NCBI GenBank assembly: GCA_022600695.1
Contig: JAHZJY010000068.1
Coordinates: 1 to 17,863 of the forward strand
Direction: 5' to 3'
Source of the DNA: Actinomycetes bacterium
GTDB taxonomy: Bacteria; Actinomycetota; Actinomycetes; Mycobacteriales; Mycobacteriaceae
DNA: 17,863 bases
Made by a program: the position numbers and the translations under genes. The notes under the pieces are model-generated. The model was not told the origin of the DNA. It worked only from the letters and a program-made list of their open reading frames with translations, and searched no databases. Within the stretch, counting starts at the first letter, position 1. Each line of letters starts with the position of its first letter. Below are positions 6,945 to 14,380 of this stretch, one piece after another.

Positions 6945-8504
6945 TCAGCGGGAGGCGGCGAGGAATTCCCGCGCAGCGCCGACCGCCCGGTCCCGGTCCG
7001 CCTCCACCAGTCCGATCCGGGTGCGGCGGTCCAGGATGTCCCCGACGTCCAGCGCGCCCTCGTGGGTCACGGCGAACTCGAACTCCGCGCGGGTGACGTC
7101 GATACCCTCGACCGCCGGCTCCGCCGGGCGATCACAGCGTGCTGTGGCCAGGACGGCGGCCGACTCCGCGCCGTACCGGGCGACCAGCGAGCGCGGGATC
7201 TCCTCTGAGATGGGCTGGGCGGCAGCGGGACCGGCCGGTGCGCCCACCAGGGGAAGGTTCCTGGTGCGGCACGGTCCGGCCGGCAGTCCCCGGGCCGCCG
7301 CGGCGCGACCGAGGACATCCTCGGCCATGTATCGGTACTCGGTCAGCTTTCCACCGACCACGCTGAACAGCCCTGAATCGGATTCCAGCACCGCGTGGTC
7401 ACGGGACAGATCGGCGGTCTGCCCAGACTCATCCCCGGCGTCGATCAACGGCCGCAGACCCGCATAGGCACCTCGGACATCCGCTGCCGTCAACGCCGTC
7501 CGCAACGCGGTGTTGACGGTGTCCAGCAGGAACGTGACCTCCTGCGGCGTCGGCTCCGGGACATCCGGGATCGGGCCCGGCGCCTCCTCGTCGGTGAGAC
7601 CGAGGTAGACCCGGCCCAGCTGCTCGGGCATGGCGAACACGAAGCGGTTGGTCTCCCCGGGGATCGGAATCGTCAGCGCCGCCGTCGGATTCCCGAAGCT
7701 CGCGGCGTCGAACACCAGATGGGTGCCGCGGCTTGGCCGCAGTTTGATCGACGGATCGACCTCCGCCGCCCACACCCCGGTCGCGTTGATCACAACCCGG
7801 GCCGCCAGATCGATGCTCTGACCGGTCACCGTATCGGTGAGCCGCACCGAAGAACCCGTGGCCGCCGACGCCGTCACCCGGGTCAGGACCCGCGCGCCGT
7901 GCCGGGCGGCGGTACGGGCCACCGCGATCACCAGTCGCGCATCGTCGATCAGCTGGCCGTCGTAGGCCAGCAGCGCCCCGTCAAGCCCGTCGCGGCGCAC
8001 CGTCGGCGCCATCGCCGCCGCCTCGGCCGCACTGATCCGTCGCGGTCGCGGCAGGATCGACCTCCGGGTCCCCGCCAGCGCCCGCAGCCCGTCGCCGGCC
8101 AGGAACCCGACTCGCACCAGCGCCCGCTGCGACCGGCTCATGGCCGGCAGCAGTGGAACAAGTTGCGGCATGGCCGTCACCAGATGCGGTGCGGTGCGGG
8201 ACATCAGGATTCCACGCTCGACCGCGCTGCGCCGGGCGATACCGATATTGCCGCTGGCCAGGTAGCGCAGACCGCCGTGGACCAGCTTGGAGCTCCACCG
8301 GCTGGTCCCGAACGCGAGATCGTGCTTCTCGACCAGCACCACCGACAGTCCCCTGCCGGCGGCATCGAGTGCGATCCCGGCTCCGGTGATCCCGCCACCG
8401 ATGACGACGACGTCGACGGTCCGCCCGTCACCGAGGGCATCGAGGTCGGCGGCCCGACGGGCACCGCTGAGGGCGCTGAGATCGCTGGGGGTTGGATCAG
8501 GCAT
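6945..8504 (-). CDS. glpD: FAD-dependent glycerol-3-phosphate dehydrogenase
   Basis: A 519-residue flavoprotein expected to oxidise sn-glycerol-3-phosphate to dihydroxyacetone phosphate and pass electrons to the membrane quinone pool. The N-terminal Rossmann motif is VVVIGGGITGAG (about 33-43), with the ribose-binding glutamate in LVEK (Glu59). The family-specific FGTSRWSSKLVHGGLRYL follows at 65-82. The C-terminal part (about 400-515) fits the GlpD cap domain. Length and position correspond to M. tuberculosis glpD1 (Rv2249c); the genome may hold a second glpD. The ATG start lies inside the end of the upstream tetR gene (8-bp overlap), so the two are probably co-transcribed. It converges with accD6. 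Confidence 0.9.
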   Translation of the reverse strand: MPDPTPSDLSALSGARRAADLDALGDGRTVDVVVIGGGITGAGIALDAAGRGLSVVLVEKHDLAFGTSRWSSKLVHGGLRYLASGNIGIARRSAVERGILMSRTAPHLVTAMPQLVPLLPAMSRSQRALVRVGFLAGDGLRALAGTRRSILPRPRRISAAEAAAMAPTVRRDGLDGALLAYDGQLIDDARLVIAVARTAARHGARVLTRVTASAATGSSVRLTDTVTGQSIDLAARVVINATGVWAAEVDPSIKLRPSRGTHLVFDAASFGNPTAALTIPIPGETNRFVFAMPEQLGRVYLGLTDEEAPGPIPDVPEPTPQEVTFLLDTVNTALRTALTAADVRGAYAGLRPLIDAGDESGQTADLSRDHAVLESDSGLFSVVGGKLTEYRYMAEDVLGRAAAARGLPAGPCRTRNLPLVGAPAGPAAAQPISEEIPRSLVARYGAESAAVLATARCDRPAEPAVEGIDVTRAEFEFAVTHEGALDVGDILDRRTRIGLVEADRDRAVGAAREFLAASR

Positions 8505-9081
8505 TGCGCAGGTATCCGTTCAGGGCGTGGGCGAGTTCGGTGGTCAGTGCGTCAGAGTCCAGGATCGGTTCGACAATGTGGGCGGACTGGATGGCGGACT
8601 GGGTGATCAGCAATACCATGGCGGCCAGTTGACGCGGATCCCCCTGCCGGACGGTGTTGTCCAACTGGGCTTTCCGCAGCTCGTCGGCGACCAGGTCGAT
8701 CACGATCTGCTGGCTGGTGCCCAGTCGGTCGGTGATGTAGACCATCGCGAGGTCGGGGGCCGACCGCAGGACCCGCCGGATCAGGTCATCCTCGCGCAAC
8801 CGGCGGGCCACCCCGACGATCCGGCACACCAGGGCGTCCCGGCCTCCCCCCCGAGACGGGGCCTGCCGCCAGGCACCGACGATTCGATCGGTCAGCAGCG
8901 AAGCCAGGATGGCCCGGGTGTCCGGCCAGCGCCGGTACACCGTGGGCCGACTCACCCCCGCGCGACGGGCGATCTCGGCGACCGTCACCCGGTCGACACC
9001 GAAATCGCCGACGCAACTGGCCGCCGCGTTGAGAATACGGTCACCGACATCCACCGACTCGGCGTTACTGATTGACAACAT
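8497..9081 (-). CDS. TetR-family regulator (Rv2250c-like)
   Basis: A 194-residue regulator. The helix-turn-helix is clear at about residues 30-53 (RVTVAEIARRAGVSRPTVYRRW). The C-terminal ligand-binding half is helical and not recognisable in detail, so the inducer is unknown. The frame is open for another 44 residues upstream, but those overlap the divergent flavoenzyme gene. The ATG at 9081 gives the N-terminus expected from Rv2250c and lies exactly 7 bases after a TACAGT -10-like hexamer, which implies a leaderless transcript. The gene overlaps glpD downstream and is divergent from the flavoenzyme gene, so it most likely represses one or both transcripts from the shared 17-bp gap (inference). 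Confidence 0.87.
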   Translation of the reverse strand: MLSISNAESVDVGDRILNAAASCVGDFGVDRVTVAEIARRAGVSRPTVYRRWPDTRAILASLLTDRIVGAWRQAPSRGGGRDALVCRIVGVARRLREDDLIRRVLRSAPDLAMVYITDRLGTSQQIVIDLVADELRKAQLDNTVRQGDPRQLAAMVLLITQSAIQSAHIVEPILDSDALTTELAHALNGYLRNA

Positions 9082-9098
9082 CTGTAATACTGTAACCC
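9082..9098. promoter_or_regulatory. 17-bp divergent promoter region between tetR and the flavoenzyme gene
   Basis: The gap holds two overlapping -10-like hexamers on opposite strands: TACTGT (9088-9093, +) and TACAGT (9094-9089, -). They lie 5 and 7 bases from the respective start codons, so both transcripts would be leaderless. CTGTAA occurs twice (9082-9087 and 9090-9095) as a direct repeat, and the heptamer GTAATAC (9084-9090) is near-symmetric. This is a natural site for TetR control of both directions, but the operator itself is not proven. Confidence 0.5.
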
Positions 9099-10712
9099 GT
9101 GACCGAAACTGATGCCGGGGACCTGCTGCCCCCGATGGCCTGGGACGCGTGGGGCGACCCCGAACTGTCGAAACCGTTATCCGACGGTATCCGGACACTG
9201 CTCGAACAGGCACTCGGCGTGACCCCCGCCGAGGTCACCGCACCCGGTATCGAAGACGTGCAACTGTCCCGGTCGGCATTGACACCGACGCACCGCGACG
9301 GTCTCGCCGCGATCGTCGGTGCGGGGTATCTGCGCACCGGGGATCGTGACCGTCTCCTGCGCGCGGGCGGTAAGTCCACACCGGATCTTATGCGCCGCAA
9401 ACAGATTCACCAGGACGGCCCAGATGCCGTGATCATTCCGGGCACGGAGGACGAGGTAGCGGCCATCCTGGACTACTGCTCGGCGCACCGGATCGCGGTG
9501 GTGCCGTTCGGCGGTGGCACCAGCGTGGTCGGCGGGCTGGATCCGATCCGCGGTGCGTTCGAGACCGTCCTCACCCTGGATCTGTGCCGCCTCGACGCGC
9601 TGCACTGGCTTGACGCGATTTCCGGGGAAGCAGAACTCGGCGCCGGGGTCACCGGACCGGACGCCGAACGCCTGCTCGGCGAACGCGGGTTCTCCCTGGG
9701 CCACTTCCCGCAGAGTTTCCGCTTCGCCAGTATCGGCGGCTTCGCCGCGACACGGTCCTCCGGCCAGGACTCCGCCGGTTACGGCCGATTCAACGACATG
9801 GTCCGCGGTATGCACGTCATCACCCCGGCGGGCCGCCTCGATCTGGGTCGGGCCCCCGCCTCGGCGGCCGGTCCGGATCTGCGCGAATTGTTCTGCGGTT
9901 CCGAGGGCGTCTTCGGGGTGATCACCCGGGTGCGGGTGCGGGTGCATCCGGTTCCCGAGAGCGTGCGCTACGAGGCCTGGTCCTTCCCCGATTTCGGCAC
10001 CGGTGCAGCCGCATTGAGGTCGGTCGTCCAGACCGGTACCGGGCCCACCGTGCTGCGGTTGTCCGACGAGGTTGAGACGGGGGTCAGTCTGGCGACCGCG
10101 CACAGCATCGGCGAACAGAACGTCACCGGGGGCTGCCTGGCGATCACCGTCTTCGAGGGCACCGCGGCCCATGCCGACAGCCGGCATGCCGAGACCCGGG
10201 CCGTCCTGGAGGCCGGCGGCGGGACCTCGCTGGGCGAGGGACCGGCCAAGGCCTGGGAGCAGGGCCGCTTCGACGCGCCGTACCTGCGGGACTCGCTGCT
10301 GGCGGCCGGTGCGCTGTGCGAGACCCTGGAGACCGCCACGTCCTGGTCGAACATTCCGACCCTGAAGGCCGCAGTCACCGAGGCGCTCACCGCGACACTG
10401 GGTTCGAGTGGCACCGGCGCCCTGGTGATGTGCCATATCTCGCACGTCTACCCCACCGGCGCGTCGCTGTATTTCACCGTCGTGGCCGGCCAGAACGGCG
10501 AGCCGGCGCAGCAGTGGCGTGCCGCCAAGTCGGCCGCCTGCGATGCGATCATCGCCAACGGCGGCACCATCACCCACCATCACGCGGTCGGGGCGGATCA
10601 CCGGCCGTGGATGACCGCCGAGATCGGCGAGTTGGGTGTGCAGGTGTTGCGCTCGGTCAAGCAGACCCTGGACCCGGCCGGCATCCTCAACCCGGGCAAG
10701 CTGATTCCGTGA
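9099..10712 (+). CDS. Alkyldihydroxyacetonephosphate synthase-like FAD-binding oxidase
   Basis: A 537-residue flavoprotein of the VAO/PCMH superfamily. The FAD-binding domain (about 105-285) carries PFGGGTSVVGG (136-146) and HFPQSFRFASIGGFAATRSS (202-221). The C-terminal domain has features I associate with alkyl-DHAP synthase: ISHVYPTGASLYFT (447-460) and a THHHAVG triad (His493-495). That enzyme exchanges the acyl chain of acyl-DHAP for a fatty alcohol in ether-lipid synthesis. Whether this bacterial homologue does so is unknown, and other FAD-linked oxidases share the fold. It corresponds to M. tuberculosis Rv2251. The start is GTG with no Shine-Dalgarno, preceded by a -10-like hexamer. 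The stop overlaps the next gene's start by 4 bp, so a shared pathway is likely. Confidence 0.82.
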   Translation: MTETDAGDLLPPMAWDAWGDPELSKPLSDGIRTLLEQALGVTPAEVTAPGIEDVQLSRSALTPTHRDGLAAIVGAGYLRTGDRDRLLRAGGKSTPDLMRRKQIHQDGPDAVIIPGTEDEVAAILDYCSAHRIAVVPFGGGTSVVGGLDPIRGAFETVLTLDLCRLDALHWLDAISGEAELGAGVTGPDAERLLGERGFSLGHFPQSFRFASIGGFAATRSSGQDSAGYGRFNDMVRGMHVITPAGRLDLGRAPASAAGPDLRELFCGSEGVFGVITRVRVRVHPVPESVRYEAWSFPDFGTGAAALRSVVQTGTGPTVLRLSDEVETGVSLATAHSIGEQNVTGGCLAITVFEGTAAHADSRHAETRAVLEAGGGTSLGEGPAKAWEQGRFDAPYLRDSLLAAGALCETLETATSWSNIPTLKAAVTEALTATLGSSGTGALVMCHISHVYPTGASLYFTVVAGQNGEPAQQWRAAKSAACDAIIANGGTITHHHAVGADHRPWMTAEIGELGVQVLRSVKQTLDPAGILNPGKLIP

Positions 10713-11614
10713 CCCCGGTCTCACGGGTCACCGTGTTGACCAACCCGATGGCCGGGCACGGCAATGCCCCGCATGCCGCCGAGAAGGCGGTGGCCCGGTT
10801 TCAGGAACTCGGTATCGACGTCGTGGAGATTGTCGGCCGCGACCCGGACCACGCCCGCGAACTGATGGAGCGGGCGGTGCAGGACGGTACCGACGCGGTC
10901 GTCGTCGCCGGCGGCGACGGCGTGATCCGGCTGGCCCTTCAGGTGCTGGCGCGCAGCGGGATTCCGCTCGGAATCGTCCCGGCAGGTACCGGCAACGACC
11001 ACGCCCGGGAGTACGCGATCCCGGTGGGCGATCCGGCCTCGGCGGCCGATGTCATCGCCGCGGGGCACATGACGACCGTTGATCTCGGACATATCCGCGG
11101 ACCGGACGGGGCCGGCACCTGGTTCGGCACCGTTGCGGCAACGGGTTTCGATTCACTGGTCAGCGACCGGGTCAATCGGATGAGCTGGCCGCACGGGCGG
11201 ATGCGCTACAACCTCGCGATCGTCGCCGAGCTGTCGAAACTGCGGCTGCTGCCGTTCCGGCTGGTCTTCGACGGCGAACGTGAAATGGTCGCCGAGCTGA
11301 CGCTGGTCGCGTTCGGCAACACCCGCAGCTACGGCGGCGGGATGCGGATCTGTCCGGTCGCCGACCATGGCGACGGCCTGCTCGACATCACGATGGTGCA
11401 CACCGCATCGCGGGCCAAGCTGATCCGGCTGTTCCCCACCGTGTTCAAGGGCACCCATACCGGCCTCGACGAAGTCAGCACCGACCGGGCCCGCACCGTC
11501 ACCGTCGAGTCGCCCGGTATCAACGCCTACGCCGACGGCGATTTCGTCTGCCCGCTCCCGGCGGAGGTCTCCGCGGTTCCGGGAGCGCTGCGGATACTCG
11601 TGCCCGGGGGCTGA
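10709..11614 (+). CDS. Diacylglycerol kinase-family lipid kinase (Rv2252-like)
   Basis: A 301-residue member of the DAGK/sphingosine kinase/YegS family, which phosphorylates lipid hydroxyl groups with ATP. The N-terminal nucleotide domain shows NPMAG (12-16), the GGDG signature (68-71) in VVVAGGDGVIRLALQVL, and PAGTGND (91-97). The family consensus after GGDG is usually TxxEV; here it is VIRLA, close to what I recall of Rv2252. Rv2252 is reported to be a diacylglycerol kinase linked to phosphatidylinositol mannoside metabolism. I chose the GTG at 10709 (GTGA overlap with the flavoenzyme stop) because it places the nucleotide domain at the N-terminus; the frame is open much further upstream only as an overlap of the previous gene. 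Confidence 0.88.
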   Translation: MTPVSRVTVLTNPMAGHGNAPHAAEKAVARFQELGIDVVEIVGRDPDHARELMERAVQDGTDAVVVAGGDGVIRLALQVLARSGIPLGIVPAGTGNDHAREYAIPVGDPASAADVIAAGHMTTVDLGHIRGPDGAGTWFGTVAATGFDSLVSDRVNRMSWPHGRMRYNLAIVAELSKLRLLPFRLVFDGEREMVAELTLVAFGNTRSYGGGMRICPVADHGDGLLDITMVHTASRAKLIRLFPTVFKGTHTGLDEVSTDRARTVTVESPGINAYADGDFVCPLPAEVSAVPGALRILVPGG

Positions 11615-11675
11615 CCCCTCACCCGAAGGTCACCGGCCTCCTCGGGGTGTCGCGGTCTGTATCGTGACCTGCATC

Positions 11676-11720
11676 CGAAGGTCGACCCACGCGGCCTCCG
11701 GCTCAGGGAGGCCGACTTCG
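11676..11720 (+). other. Nested hairpin in the gap before the lytic transglycosylase gene
   Basis: GGCCTCC (11693-11699) and GGAGGCC (11707-11713) form a perfect 7-bp stem with a 7-base loop. CGAAGGTC (11676-11683) and GACTTCG (11714-11720) can form an outer stem with one bulged G. It could end the kinase transcript or be a leader structure of the next gene. A TATCGT hexamer at 11660-11665 would start transcription near 11672, just before the hairpin. Apart from this the 151-bp gap shows nothing I recognise. Confidence 0.4.
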
Positions 11721-11765
11721 GGGCGGACGAGGACGGTGGACGAGCGAGGACGGTGTCGAGGACCC

Positions 11766-12887
11766 ATGCGGGCAGGCTCACGGGCCCAGCGGGCAGTCGG
11801 GCGCGGCCGGGTCGTCTGCACGCGGTTCGTCCTGGTGTGCGCTCTGGTGGTCCCGCCGATGCCGATCGTGCAAGCGCACTCACCGGCCCGCGACCCGGGG
11901 CTCATCCCGATGGCCTCGGTCCTGCCGCATACGGGCGAACCCGATGACCGGCCGGCGGCCCTGCCACCCGGCCTGGCCGATGCCGCGACGCCCGCGGTCG
12001 GACCGCCACCGCCGGCCATTCTCAGTTCGCCCGGCCTGCTGAACATCCCACCGGTCGCGCTGAAGGCCTACCTACATGCGGATCGACTGCTGGCGGCCTC
12101 CATGCCCGGCTGCGGGGTGAGTTGGAATCTGCTGGCCGGTATCGGCCATATCGAATCGACGCACGCCTTCGGCGGCGCCACCGACCCCCTCGGTAATCCC
12201 GTCGAACCGATTCACGGCCCGACACTGGACGGTTCGCTGCCCGGTAACGAGATCATCGTTGCGGGCCAGTCCGGGGGTCGTACCGTCTACGCCCGCGCGA
12301 TGGGCCCGATGCAGTTCCTCCCGAGTACCTGGAGCCTCTACACCTCCGACGGCGACGGTGACGGCCGGTCCGACCCGCAGAATCTGTTCGATGCCACCCT
12401 GGCCGCCGGGCGCTATCTGTGCGACGGCGGACTGAACCTGCGGGATCGCTCCCAGCTGATCACCGCCGTGCTGCGCTACAACAACTCGATGGCCTACACC
12501 CTGAACGTGCTCGGCTGGGCCACCGCCTACGCCACCGGCGTACCGCCGGTCAGTTTGCCGTCGCTGACCGGGCCCACCTGGTCCAACAGCACCGGGCGGG
12601 CGGTGGGCAACCCCGGCCGCACCCCCGGTGCGACACCGCCGCCGGCGGTCGAAACGGCCATCCGGAACGTCGAAGCCCCCGCCAGCGTCGGAGGCGGTCC
12701 GGGTCCGACCGGCGGTGTACGCGCGGCAGTGCCGGCACCGTCCTCATCGGGAGCCGGGTCAGGCGGCGGGTCGGGCGCTGGCGTGACGAACCCGGGCCCG
12801 CGCGGTACCGGCAGCACGGTGATAGGCGGCAACGGCGCCGGCCCCCAGGTCACGATCGGCAACGGGCGTACCGGGGGTGCCCGCTGA
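11766..12887 (+). CDS. Secreted lytic transglycosylase, MltB-like
   Basis: A 373-residue exported protein. The N-terminal signal peptide has a basic stretch (1-20), a hydrophobic core (FVLVCALVV, 21-29) and probable cleavage after VQA (37). The catalytic domain (about 90-260) has the features of GH103/MltB-like transglycosylases, which cut peptidoglycan glycan strands: Glu130 in IGHIES as the likely catalytic acid, RAMGPMQFLPSTW (177-189), and RYNNSMAY (237-244). A proline/glycine/serine-rich tail of over 100 residues follows and is probably disordered. The ATG at 11766 gives the cleanest signal peptide, with GAGGA only 3 bases upstream. In-frame GTGs at 11736 and 11664 are alternatives. I do not recall an M. 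tuberculosis counterpart at this locus, so this gene may be a local insertion or lost elsewhere. Confidence 0.83.
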   Translation: MRAGSRAQRAVGRGRVVCTRFVLVCALVVPPMPIVQAHSPARDPGLIPMASVLPHTGEPDDRPAALPPGLADAATPAVGPPPPAILSSPGLLNIPPVALKAYLHADRLLAASMPGCGVSWNLLAGIGHIESTHAFGGATDPLGNPVEPIHGPTLDGSLPGNEIIVAGQSGGRTVYARAMGPMQFLPSTWSLYTSDGDGDGRSDPQNLFDATLAAGRYLCDGGLNLRDRSQLITAVLRYNNSMAYTLNVLGWATAYATGVPPVSLPSLTGPTWSNSTGRAVGNPGRTPGATPPPAVETAIRNVEAPASVGGGPGPTGGVRAAVPAPSSSGAGSGGGSGAGVTNPGPRGTGSTVIGGNGAGPQVTIGNGRTGGAR

Positions 12888-12893
12888 CCCGGG

Positions 12894-12915
12894 CCGCGGT
12901 TAGCCGACCCCGCGG
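12894..12915. terminator. Possible hairpin between convergent transglycosylase and DUF3145 genes
   Basis: CCGCGG occurs at 12894-12899 and 12910-12915. Being self-complementary, the two copies can form a 6-bp stem with a 10-base loop. The right half lies inside the end of the DUF3145 gene, and only 12 bp separate the two stop codons. There is no U-tract. It is weak evidence for a terminator. Confidence 0.3.
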
Positions 12916-13412
12916 TTGAGCCAGCTCACCTCGCCGCTGTCACCGCCGTCGCGGTACGGCTCCAGGGCCTCGTCCCACGCCGTGCCCAGCACGGTGTCCA
13001 ATTCCGCCGCCAGGGTGTCCGCTCCGGCGGACATCAGCGTCCGTAGCCGCATCTCGCCCACCATGATGTCGCCGTTGGCGCTCATCGCTCCGCTCCAGAG
13101 CCCGAGTTGCGGGGTGTGGCAGAACCGCTCGCCATCGACGCCAGGGCTCGGATCCTCAGTGACCTCGAACCGCAGGACCGACCATGATCGCAGCGCATTG
13201 GCCAGTCGCGCGCCGGTGCCCACCGGGCCGACCCAGTTGGTGATCGCCCGCAGTTGACCGGGCATGGCCGGCTGCGGCGTCCACTTCAGGTTCGCCCCCG
13301 CACCGAGGGTCGACGACAGGGCCCACTCGACATGTGGGCACACCGCCGCGGGAGAGGCGTGGAGATACACCACACCTGTCGTCGCGTCGGCGAATTGATT
13401 CGACGCACGCAT
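12900..13412 (-). CDS. DUF3145 family protein (Rv2256c-like)
   Basis: A 170-residue protein of unknown function that I recognise as the actinobacterial DUF3145 family (for example TTGVVYLHASPAAVCPHVEWALSSTL near the N-terminus, about 11-36). It has no signal peptide or membrane segment, so it is probably cytosolic. The frame is open for 13 more residues, but the ATG at 13412 has GAAGGAG (13425-13419) at a 6-base spacing and gives the usual MRASNQF start. The end is acidic and tryptophan-containing (EVSWLNRG). It converges with the transglycosylase gene and lies 108 bp downstream of the serine hydrolase on the same strand, so it may have its own promoter in that gap. Confidence 0.85.
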   Translation of the reverse strand: MRASNQFADATTGVVYLHASPAAVCPHVEWALSSTLGAGANLKWTPQPAMPGQLRAITNWVGPVGTGARLANALRSWSVLRFEVTEDPSPGVDGERFCHTPQLGLWSGAMSANGDIMVGEMRLRTLMSAGADTLAAELDTVLGTAWDEALEPYRDGGDSGEVSWLNRGVG

Positions 13413-13520
13413 CACATACTCCTTCGGCTCCACTAGGGACGTCTTCCCCAACGACCTGGTGTTTCCGAAGATGCAGTTGTGTCGTACGTGCCTATTGTGC
13501 CTCCTGAGACCACTGTTGCG

Positions 13521-14345
13521 CTAGTCCGCGGTGAACTCTCTCAGAACTCCGCCAGAGAGCGCGGGCCAGCAGGCTGTGGCCCACTCGCCGAAGTCCCGGT
13601 CGGTCAGCACCACCAGCGCCAGTTCGTGCGCCGGATCGACCCAGATGAAGGTGCCCGTCTGGCCGAAATGCCCGTAGGTTCCCGGCGAGTTCGCGGTGGC
13701 CGTCCAGTGCGGGGACTTGCCGTCGCGGATCTCAAATCCCAGGCCCCAGTCGTTCGGCCGCTGGACGCCGAAGCCCGGCAGCACCCCGTCCAGTCCCGGA
13801 AACTGCACACTGGTGGCCTCGGCGTGCATCTGGACCGATACCGTCCGCGGTCGCAGCAGATCTGAGGCGAACCCGACCAGATCGGTCACCGTCGACACCG
13901 CGCCGTAGCCGGCGGCCACCGCTCCGCCGTCCAGTCCCGACGCGGTCATGCCCAGCGGTTCGAAGACCGCCTCGGACAGGTAGCGGCCGAACTCGATCCC
14001 GGACCGCTCCTGCACCGTTCCGGCCAGCACCGTGAACCCGTAGTTGGAGTAGACCCGCCGAGTACCCGGCCGGGCGACGGTCTCAGCCGAATGCACGGCC
14101 AGCCCGGAGGCGTGCGCTAACAGGTGGCGCACCGTCGCACCCGGCGGCCCGGCGGCAGTCTCCAGATCGACGACACCCTCCTCGACGGCGACTTGGGCGG
14201 CGCGGGCCACCAGCGGTTTGGTCACCGACGCCAGCCGGTACACCCGGGACAGATCACCACGACCGGCGAGCACCCCGTCCGGTCCGACCACGGCGGCGGC
14301 AGCGTTCGGGACCGGCCAGTCGGCCATCAGATCCAGCGCAGACAT
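13521..14345 (-). CDS. Serine hydrolase of the beta-lactamase/penicillin-binding fold (Rv2257c-like)
   Basis: A 274-residue protein with the class C beta-lactamase-type motifs: SVTK (Ser40 nucleophile, Lys43), YSN (Tyr99-Asn101) and HFGQTG (226-231) in place of the KTG box. Such proteins act as esterases, D-peptidases or beta-lactamases, and the substrate cannot be read from the sequence. There is no signal peptide, so it probably works in the cytoplasm, which argues against a classical drug-inactivating beta-lactamase. It is short for the family, whose members often exceed 350 residues. The N-terminus offers TTG (14354), GTG (14348) and ATG (14345). I chose the ATG because TAGGTT (14358-14353) sits exactly 7 bases upstream as a -10-like hexamer. 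It is divergent from mscR. Confidence 0.85.
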   Translation of the reverse strand: MSALDLMADWPVPNAAAAVVGPDGVLAGRGDLSRVYRLASVTKPLVARAAQVAVEEGVVDLETAAGPPGATVRHLLAHASGLAVHSAETVARPGTRRVYSNYGFTVLAGTVQERSGIEFGRYLSEAVFEPLGMTASGLDGGAVAAGYGAVSTVTDLVGFASDLLRPRTVSVQMHAEATSVQFPGLDGVLPGFGVQRPNDWGLGFEIRDGKSPHWTATANSPGTYGHFGQTGTFIWVDPAHELALVVLTDRDFGEWATACWPALSGGVLREFTAD

Positions 14346-14380
14346 CACCGTCAACCTAATCCCTACTAGGGTCGGGGGCC
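14346..14380. promoter_or_regulatory. 35-bp divergent promoter region with palindrome CCCTA-C-TAGGG
   Basis: This gap separates the serine hydrolase and mscR. An 11-bp perfect palindrome (14361-14371) overlaps TAGGGT (14367-14372), a -10-like hexamer 8 bases before the mscR ATG. TAGGTT (14358-14353) on the other strand lies 7 bases before the hydrolase ATG. Neither gene has a clear Shine-Dalgarno sequence. The palindrome is a candidate operator. Confidence 0.45.

Noticed and set aside
9082..9213. 44-residue N-terminal extension of the TetR protein
   Set aside because: It would overlap the start of the divergent flavoenzyme gene and is arginine/proline-rich. The ATG at 9081 fits both the family and the -10 spacing.
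10316..10708. 131-residue N-terminal extension of the lipid kinase
   Set aside because: It overlaps the flavoenzyme gene in another frame and has out-of-frame composition. The GTGA overlap at 10709 gives a normal-length kinase.
9177..10724. 515-residue antisense reading frame over the flavoenzyme gene
   Set aside because: The sense strand carries FAD-binding and active-site motifs. The antisense product is low in hydrophobic residues and has no family features.
13413..13520. Small RNA or regulatory motif in the gap upstream of the DUF3145 gene
   Set aside because: It contains a TTGTG direct repeat and a CGTACG hexamer but no convincing hairpin or clearly placed -10 hexamer, so I make no call there beyond the ribosome binding site.
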